Positions 57,631 through 64,000 of a stretch of 64,000 bases of DNA are shown piece by piece. The DNA comes from Plasmodiophora brassicae (lineage: Eukaryota > Endomyxa: Phytomyxea > Phytomyxea > Plasmodiophorida). The stretch is taken from positions 1,426,001-1,490,000 of the forward strand of contig CP145410.1 in assembly GCA_036867785.1 (NCBI GenBank). Reading direction: 5' to 3'. The translations under genes were made by a program, and so were the position numbers. Within the stretch, counting starts at the first letter, position 1. Each line of letters begins with the position of its first letter. The notes below the pieces were generated by a model, which saw only the letters and a program-made list of their open reading frames with translations, was not told where the DNA came from and did not search any database.

Positions 57631-58619
57631 TCACGGGTTGCTGACCCAGATGCAGGTTCTCCTGCCTTCGTCGATGCTCATCACCGCGACCAGGTCCTCA
57701 GGACTGGACGCGCTTTGACATTGCAGGCGACGATCGACTTGGTCGGGCAGGGTGCGCAGGCGCCGATCCTTGGCCAGGTGCGGCCCTGTAAAGAAGTATT
57801 GCATGGGGACGGCCGACGACGCTTGGCACAATACGACCCTGAACGGGTCATGCTGAATACTGGATCCGGGATGGCTAATGGCGGTTCGGGCGGATATGCG
57901 CTCAGGGAGTCCTTGCAGAGTCATCAGCAGCAGAACGACGGACGTCAGATTGGCCTGGCGCCTGGCTTTCCTCGGCAGATCCAGGAGGTACTGGGCGGCA
58001 ACATCAGGCCCGCGATTCACGATGGGGAACCCGCGTCGATCGGTGACAACGCCCGCCTGCAAGGGGCCGACTGGAGTGGAAATCATCAGCCAGTAGAAGC
58101 GCGGCAGAACCTGCACAGGGCCTCATGTCATTGCAGGCAGGCCAACCGAGCACGGGGTCGTACCTCAAGGCAGGCCTGAAGGTGACATTTGCCAATGCCG
58201 CATTGATTGACGAGATCGCTGGCTGTGCAGGGTGTGAATACGGCGTGCGATGGCGGCACCAGGTCAATGTAGACGGCGGACAGGTCCAGGCCCGATCGCG
58301 GCATGCGGCGCCATTCGACAGGGCACTGCGAGCGTTTCGAGAAGACCAACGGGTACACGGATCGAGCGTATTCCATTCGGTGCTGGTCCTCGTCCGAATC
58401 CGGCTCCCGCTGGCGATTGTCCAGGCAGATATCGGACAGCAACGACCCGATGGAGTCGGCGGCGGCGGCGCCCGATTGCCGATCAGACTTCGGAGTGACG
58501 GGTCTCGGGCGTGCCGACCACTTGATCTGGCGAGCGACACGATCATCATCATCATCGACGTCGAACAGCGCCGAACGAGCATTGGCGGTGGCCGGTGAGA
58601 ACGCGACGATGCGGGGCAT
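57631..58619 (-). CDS. Conserved-looking hypothetical protein
   Basis: Two exons joined by a short intron near 58098-58162 (donor GTACGA, acceptor GTGCAG) that fuses CHLQACLE to VLPRFYWLMISTPVG without frame loss. It starts MPRIVAFSPATANARSALFD with an Asp run. YPLVFSKRSQCPVEWRRMP and TASDLVNQCGIGKCHLQ follow, then two probable hydrophobic strands or helices (YWLMISTPVGPLQAGVV, LTSVVLLLMTLQGLPERI). The frame stops at 57631, though a further splice could add about 20 residues. I do not recognise the family. Its non-repetitive composition and clean splice argue that it is a real gene. Confidence 0.55.
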
Positions 58620-59070
58620 GGGCTACGGGGGCGGCGGGTGTCCGTGTAGTCGACGACGATCCAGTGCAGGGCGCGCTGTTCCCCTGCACGGTTGCTGTGC
58701 TCTACGTGCGTACGGTCCGGGTTGACGACGACGACTTGTTGCTGTTGTTTTCCTGCCCCGGCAGCGACGTGGGATGTGTGTGTGTGGTACCTACAGTGCG
58801 AGGGAGGCGAGAGGCGCCCCGCGTGGTGCGACTTGCAAGTCGCGCGCCCGCCCCGCCCCGCCCCGCCGCAACCCGCGCACTAATTTGCGCGCCAAAAAAC
58901 CGCCCGCCCATCGCAGGGTGAAACCCATGTACTACCAGTGTACAGACCCAGTACAGTGGTGGCACTGTGCCGACCAAATGGTTGCCGGCAGCAGCCCACG
59001 ACACACAGCACGATCGAGCGGCGGCCATCCCGCGCACCGCCAGCCCGATTCCCGCGCCATTGCTCGCCCC
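58620..59070. other. GC-box-rich intergenic region
   Basis: A run of CGCCC/CCGCCCCGCC boxes at about 58846-58868, upstream of the - strand gene ending at 58619's start side. No gene supported; short frames on both strands lack matches. Confidence 0.4.
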
Positions 59071-59430
59071 GAGTGCCCGCTGAAAGCCTGGTTCTTCTCC
59101 AGCTGGTCGTCAACCCCGGCAATGAAGTCGTGCAACTGACAGCAGGGGCGAATGTATATGTGAATATTGCGGTCAGTGCTGGTGCATGGAAGGCAGGCGT
59201 CGGCGAGCAGCCGTCTATGGCCTGGACCTGGGATAGTGACGAAGTTGTTGCCGATCCTGACAACATCTGCTAGTCAAGGTGACGCACGACCCAGTATGAA
59301 GCAGGCCGTGGATGGTCTTGGCATGGTGGCCTGTTACAGAAATGCTCCCGCTGGTCATTCCACGGCGGTATCATCGTCCTGCGCGACGACGACTTTAATG
59401 TTCGATGACGGCCCGGAAGCCCCAGGTCCT
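59071..59430. pseudogene. Relic of tail-to-tail glycosyltransferase-like / coiled-coil gene junction
   Basis: Nucleotide similarity is obvious to 62840-63160, where an intact glycosyltransferase-like gene (+) ends 35 bp from an intact coiled-coil gene (-). Shared stretches include GCATGGAAGGCAGGCGTCGG, GGCGAATGTATATG and CTTGGCATGGTGGCCTGTT. Here the + strand gene end is reduced to a scrap with deletions (about 59075-59135). The - strand coiled-coil 3' exon (about 59139-59410) carries several in-frame stops and small deletions. It is a decayed duplicate of host genes, diverged by perhaps 15 percent by eye. Confidence 0.75.
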
Positions 59431-59929
59431 GCCCACTGAAAGTCCCATACGGGCAACCGCAGGCCTCTGTATGATCGTTACGGTTTCTGTCTGAGGCACC
59501 CCACGACGGATCGCCTGCAACATCTCCTCTCCTTCGGCATCGTCTCATCCCGTCTGTTTCGTTACCATGGGGCCATTGCACATGTGGCCAACAAGCAGAA
59601 CGGCTGCTTCAGTTTGCCGGAATCGACGAGCAGAAGGCTACATAGCGTCAAACCGACCGAACTCGATTACGTCTGGAAGTGTGCCAGTACAAGTTTCATT
59701 TTGATAGCGCTCGTTGAGACATCACCGCCCGTCTGCTCGCAGACGTCCAATTATGGTTGTATTCGGCAGCAGTTCTATTTATAGTCTGTGCGCTTTGTGA
59801 GACCTCGGCGGCGCAGTTTGGAGTGCCTGGTCAGTCAGTGATCAGACCGGTGCACGACGAGACGTACGTCGCGGTGCTGTTCGGCCACATCCACGACCAC
59901 ATCCACGATATCGGCGCCACACCTGGAAT
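59431..59929. other. Spacer upstream of first glycosyltransferase-like copy
   Basis: No recognisable gene. It presumably holds the promoter of the first tandem gene copy. Short open stretches on both strands match nothing. Confidence 0.35.
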
Positions 59930-61057
59930 ATGCAGGCACGATCGCCGTCCATATCAGAGCGTTTAGCATTGCTCGTGTCGCAGTACGTCAAGCGGCGACG
60001 GCGGCGGCCATCTCGTGCAGCACCTCCTTTAATGCTGCTGCTGTTGGCCCTGTCGCTGTTGCTGGCTGTTGCACTGTTGTGGACATTCCTGGCCCGCCTA
60101 GGACCAGGTTCTGCAGGCGATGATGACGCAGGCGCTATGGGCCATCCTCGAGACCTCTGCCTGGGCATGGCCGTTCGCCTGAACGCTGTGGAGCTGACCG
60201 CCTTCGCATCATCGTTCCGCCAAGTTGCGCCCAGTGCCGAGGCTCGACTGGTCCTATTCACTGACGTCGATTCCATGCCGACCGCATCGCGCATTGCCGA
60301 GGCGTACGACGCCGAATTGGTCGTATTCAACGTCGATGACTTGCAACCGCCTGCAATACGGTCATTCAGCCCGTCAAACTGCCGTTGGTTTGTCATCCGC
60401 CAGTGGTTAACCGAACATGGCGATCGGCTGGATCCATCGTCCCGCATCCTGCTTGCCGACGTTCGCGACACGTTCTTCCAGCGAAACCCGTTCGACATCG
60501 TCGGCGAGCAGCAAGGCCTGTGGGCAACGCTGGAAGCGGGCGGGCCGATTGCTGGCGTACGTTCAGGGGATTGTATGCAACTATGGAGGCGCACCTGACT
60601 GTGATCGTTGCTGTGCTAGTGTGTGTGGAATCGCGGCTGGGTGCAGGACTGCTTCGGTCCAAGTGTGCTGGCCGACGTTGCATCCAAGACGATATCCTGC
60701 TCAGGCATCACCCTGGGCACCATGCGGGCCGTCGTGGAGTACGTCCACCGTATGACGGCGGAGCTCGAACGACGATCCTCCTGTGAGCGCTATGGCGTTG
60801 ATCAAGGTGTCCACAATGTCCTCGTGTGGACCGGCGATATGGCCAATGTGCACCAGATTCGTCCCGATGAGGGCCAGGTTGCCCACATTCAGACGATGGG
60901 CGCCGACCAGGCGGTCATTGTCAATGGGCGCGTTGTGGCCGGTCGGCACCCGGACCGGGTCCCGTTCGCTATTGTGCACCAGTACGACCGACGACAGGAT
61001 CTCAAAGACCTGTTCTGGTCTGGACTGCCATCATTGCCACGTCAATCCCAGGTGTAA
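59930..61057 (+). CDS. Type II membrane glycosyltransferase-like protein, tandem copy 1
   Basis: Two exons (59930-60556 and 60620-61057), 354 aa. It begins MQARSPSISERLALLVSQYV, then a basic patch and one hydrophobic signal anchor (LMLLLLALSLLLAVALLW), so the bulk is lumenal. LVLFTDVDSMPTASRIAEAY has a DxD-like TDVD motif. RWFVIRQWL, ILLADVRDTFFQRNPFDIV, then NRGWVQDCFG, ISCSGITLGTMRAVVEYV and DQGVHNVLVW follow. That order (xDVRDxxFQxxPF...CSGxTxGT...DQxxHN) is seen in nucleotide-sugar transferase-like proteins of protists and plants. Activity and sugar are unknown. It is 63-80 percent similar to copy 2 at the N-terminus and near-identical over the rest. Confidence 0.7.
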
Positions 61058-61770
61058 ACTGGCCACTTACCATCCAGACTATGGGCTTCTTGCTGTCACT
61101 GCTGCTAGGCGCCGGTAGGACCCCATCGGAGCCTGCAACAGCCGCGTGAAATCAGGTTTGTGCCCGGGCGCCGGCAGCCGAGTTGCCGTCGTACCTCGAG
61201 GTGGGCCTAACTGAGTCGGCTGCCTGACGGCAGGAGTTGGCCAGAGTGGGCAGCTGCCGTCCTTGGCGAAGACCAGCGGCGGCTGGGCACGCCGGCGATC
61301 ATGGCGCCGCACCCAAGCGAGGATGACGGCGGTGCCGGGCTTCCTGCGGGCACATGGCTTGATGACTGTGACCAGCAGCGCGCTTTGAGCGCTAGCAGCA
61401 GACGCGCGTGCCCTGCGTCATTGGCTAGGAGCGGTGTAGGGACGCCGGCACATCCCGATGCGCTGCTGGCTGTAAGCAAGGTCGTTCGCTGGTCGGTCTG
61501 GGCGCATCACGATCAGGCCGTTCCCGCCCATGTGACTTGCCGTGCCAGGCGGCCCCTTCCAGACCGGGACTGACCCTTCTCCTCGCGTACCATATTCCGC
61601 CTGCTTTGTTGGGAATTCAACCCCAGGCAAGAAAGCGCGACGTCGCGTCGTATTGGGATTGACTCCGTTGCTATTGGACAGGCGTTCGGGACTGGCCAAC
61701 CGACGCCGTCCACGTGAGACGTCCCCAGTGCTGCTGCCCACTGTTCGATATCGACGTCGAACATTGAAAT
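61058..61770. other. Spacer between tandem glycosyltransferase-like copies
   Basis: 713 bp. Not similar to the region following copy 2, so the tandem unit is not a simple head-to-tail repeat of the whole segment. No gene seen. Confidence 0.4.
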
Positions 61771-62903
61771 ATGCAGGCACGATCGCCGTCCGTTCCGGAG
61801 CGCCTAGCGATGCTCGTGTCGCAATCGGTGAAGCGGAGTCGGCGCTCCACTTGTCCAGCGACGCCCGTGATGATGGCACTGTTGGCCGTATCATTGCTGC
61901 TGACTGGCATATTCCTCTGGGTAAGCATGAAGCGGTTAAGTCCAGGTCTAGCAATTGGCGAAACAGGCCCTCAAACGGTGCACCTGCGAGATATCTGCCT
62001 GGGCATGGCCGCTCGACTGACCCCTGTGGAGCTGACCGCCTTTGTGTCATCGTTCCGCCAAGTTGCTCCTAGTGCCGATGCGCGACTGGTCCTGTTCACC
62101 GACGTCGATTCCATGCCGACCGCATCGCCCATTGCCGACGCGTACAACGCCGAGTTGGTCGTATTCAACGACGATGATCTGCAACCGCCTGCAATACGGT
62201 CGTTCCACCCGTCGAACTATCGCTGGTTCGTCATCCGCCAGTGGTTAACCGAACATGGCGATCGGCTGGATCCATCGTCCCGCATCCTGCTTGCCGACGT
62301 TCGCGACACGTTCTTCCAGCGAAACCCGTTCGACATCGTCGGCGAGCAGCAAGGCCTGTGGGCAACGCTGGAAGCAGGCGGGCCGATTGCCGGCGTACGT
62401 TCAGGGGATTGTATGCAACAATGGTGGACACCTGACTGTGATCGTTGATGTGCTAATAGTGTGGGTGGAATCGCGGCTGGGTGCAGGACTGCTTCGGTCC
62501 AGGTGTGCTGACCGACGTAGCGTCCAAGACGATATCCTGCTCAGGCATCACCCTGGGCACCATGCGGGCCGTCGTGGAGTACGTCCACCGTATGACGGCG
62601 GAGCTCGAACGACGATCCTCCTGTGAGCGCAACGGCGTTGATCAAGGTGTCCACAATGTCCTCGTGTGGACCGGCGATATGGCCGACGTGCACCTGGTTC
62701 GTCCGGATGAGGGCCAGGTTGCCAACATCCAATCGATGGGCGCCGACCAGGCTGTTATTGTCAATGGGCGCGTTGTGGCGGGTCGGCACCCGGACCGAGT
62801 CCCGTTCGCCATTGTGCACCAGTACGACCGACGACAGGAGCTGAAAGACCTGTTCTGGTCGGGACTGCCTGGTACTTCTCCAGGTCGTCGACACCGGCAA
62901 TAA
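61771..62903 (+). CDS. Type II membrane glycosyltransferase-like protein, tandem copy 2
   Basis: Two exons (61771-62394 and 62460-62903), 355 aa, with the same plan as copy 1. MQARSPSVPERLAMLVSQSV is followed by the anchor VMMALLAVSLLLTGIFLWV, LFTDVDSMPTASPIADAY, LLADVRDTFFQRNPFDIV, and CGWNRGWVQDCFG. CSGITLGT, DQGVHNVLVWTGDM and a short divergent end, GTSPGRRHRQ, complete it. The anchor and stem (residues 20-75) differ greatly from copy 1, while the catalytic-domain DNA is almost identical, including 142 nt without a change. Its stop lies 35 bp from the stop of the convergent coiled-coil gene. Confidence 0.7.
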
Positions 62904-62938
62904 ACTCTCAGCATGGGCGAATGTATATGGGATTGCGG

Positions 62939-64000
62939 TCAGTGTTGGTGCATGGAAGGCAGGCGTCGGCGAGCAGCCGTCCATGACCGGGCCCGGGATA
63001 GCGATACAGTTGTTGCCGATCTTGACAACGTCTGCTTGTCAAGGTGACGATCCAGTATGAGGCAAGCCGTGGCTGGTCTTGGCATGGTGGCCTGTTGCAG
63101 AGATGCTCCCTCTGGTCCTGCCACAACGGTGTCTTCGTCCTGTGCGACGACGACTTTCTCTACGCGTTCAATGACGGCCTGGGCGGCTCCAGATCCCGCC
63201 CACGACAGGGCGACCGTGAGCGCCTCCTGGAACTGGCGCAGGTGCAGCGATTTCTCGTCGTTGTCGAACTTTAATGTTTCAACCTGCTGGCGCAGCTCGT
63301 CGACCTGCTTCTGCAGCCTATCAGGTTAATACGATGCCCTTAGATCGTCCCTGCTGCAGCGCAACGTTGCATGCGTGCTAACCTGGCGACGACGTGGTCT
63401 GTGGCCATGGACCCCAAGCGCAGGCGCGACTTGGCCATTCCAGTCTGTGTGGATCCGGCCGCTTGCCTACTGCCAGGGGGACACCCATATGAGGGTGGTC
63501 GCTGATTCTGCTTCTGCTGCTGCTTCTGGTGCTGCTGCGGGAGCGTCGCATCGGTCTGGTCCGTGCTGGCGTGCAAGGCCATTCGCAGGTCATTGATTTG
63601 CCTATCAGGCGGCGGCAGGGGCACCGGTCAGCATCCCGGCCCCGAGTGTTTGGACGCCGTCTCTTACGCGATAAGTTGGCGGTTCTCCCCGATACGCTTG
63701 CTGTTGTCAACCTTAGCCGCATGCCGATCGGCCTGCATCTTGCGCTCCAGAATCGCCAGGCTCCGCTGCAGGGTCAGGCGCTGACGCTCCACCTCCATCT
63801 GCTCCGCCGTTTTCCCCTGCCGCTGGCGCTCGTCGTCATCCGGCCACAATTCGTTGTCGGTCTCGCCAGGTGCGATTCGACGTTGCGTCGCCCCCGCGTC
63901 GCCGGTACCGTCCAGGTGGAAGGCCTTGCATCTGCACCGTATTGTTCAGTTGCGGCGTCGCACCATGCTGCCATTGGTCGGTGGTACATGCGATGCAGGT
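62939..64000 (-). CDS. Coiled-coil protein, partial at right edge
   Basis: Three visible exons: 63668 upward to the window edge, 63383-63601 and 62939-63317, with introns of 66 and 65 bp that both end CTGATAG|GC. Upstream it reads ELWPDDDERQRQGKTAEQ, then VERQRLTLQRSLAILERKMQ and KRIGENRQLIA|QINDLRMAL, a long heptad-type coil. A Gln-rich QQHQKQQQKQ linker follows, then LQKQVDELRQQVETLKFDND and a Ser/Arg/Thr-rich tail ending LPSMHQH. No motor or kinase domain is in view, and the N-terminus may lie outside the window. Family not recognised. Confidence 0.65.

Noticed and set aside
1-64000. tRNA, rRNA, CRISPR or LTR elements
   Set aside because: No cloverleaf with B-box, no rRNA core, no spaced repeats, and no reverse-transcriptase or integrase motif were seen by eye on either strand.

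Overview
The window is intron-rich eukaryotic nuclear DNA, GC-rich, gene-dense, on both strands. Most introns are 41-83 bp with GT/AG ends. They were placed by joining neighbouring open frames at the point where a conserved protein continues. An outer-arm dynein heavy chain implies a flagellated stage, and ARPC4, GARP/EARP and CCR4-NOT genes imply a complex protist. Compact GC-rich genes with introns near 55 bp would suit a zoospore-forming protist such as a plasmodiophorid rhizarian, but that placement is inference and no marker here proves it.

Layout, left to right. 0-4.1 kb: a CACTA/EnSpm-like Tnp2 transposase gene (-) and a divergent gene for a SANT/NAM-associated-like coiled-coil protein (+), with a cluster of GGCACT repeats between them. 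4.3-5.2 kb: a TIR-domain protein with a C-terminal membrane anchor. 5.3-8.1 kb: VPS51 (-). 8.4-9.7 kb: an unrecognised gene with a CxxC...H...C motif (-). 9.9-11.5 kb: a CorA-type magnesium transporter (-). 12.1-14.4 kb: a PPR protein (+). 14.5-15.6 kb: ABHD11 (+). 16.3-17.6 kb: CDC73/parafibromin (+). 17.9-18.7 kb: a low-complexity hypothetical (-). 18.9-32.8 kb: outer-arm beta-type dynein heavy chain, 4550 aa in five exons (-). 33.0-35.1 kb: leukotriene A4 hydrolase (-). 35.1-36.6 kb: an intergenic stretch with two strong inverted repeats. 36.6-37.4 kb: an F-box protein (+). 37.4-40.15 kb: a hAT transposon with an open 685-aa transposase. 40.2-40.5 kb: mitochondrial ribosomal protein mS33. 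40.7-44.4 kb: MSH4. 44.6-46.5 kb: a large helical-repeat (PPR-like) protein. 46.7-48.8 kb: APC4 (-). 49.0-50.3 kb: CNOT11 (-). 50.9-51.5 kb: ARPC4 (+). 51.7-52.0 kb: a small acidic protein (-). 52.3-53.8 kb: a seven-TM protein (+). 54.1-57.3 kb: eIF3a (+). 57.6-58.6 kb: a hypothetical (-). 59-64 kb: a segmentally duplicated region with two tandem type II membrane, glycosyltransferase-like genes (+), a coiled-coil gene (-) running off the right edge, and a decayed copy of the tail-to-tail junction between these two families.

The genes are mainly housekeeping (trafficking, transcription elongation, translation, cell cycle, mRNA decay, cytoskeleton, mitochondria, meiosis) and do not form one pathway. 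The accessory and most interesting parts are the TIR-anchor protein, the two DNA transposons, the palindromic intergenic DNA and the 59-64 kb duplication. No convincing tRNA, rRNA, CRISPR or LTR element was seen.
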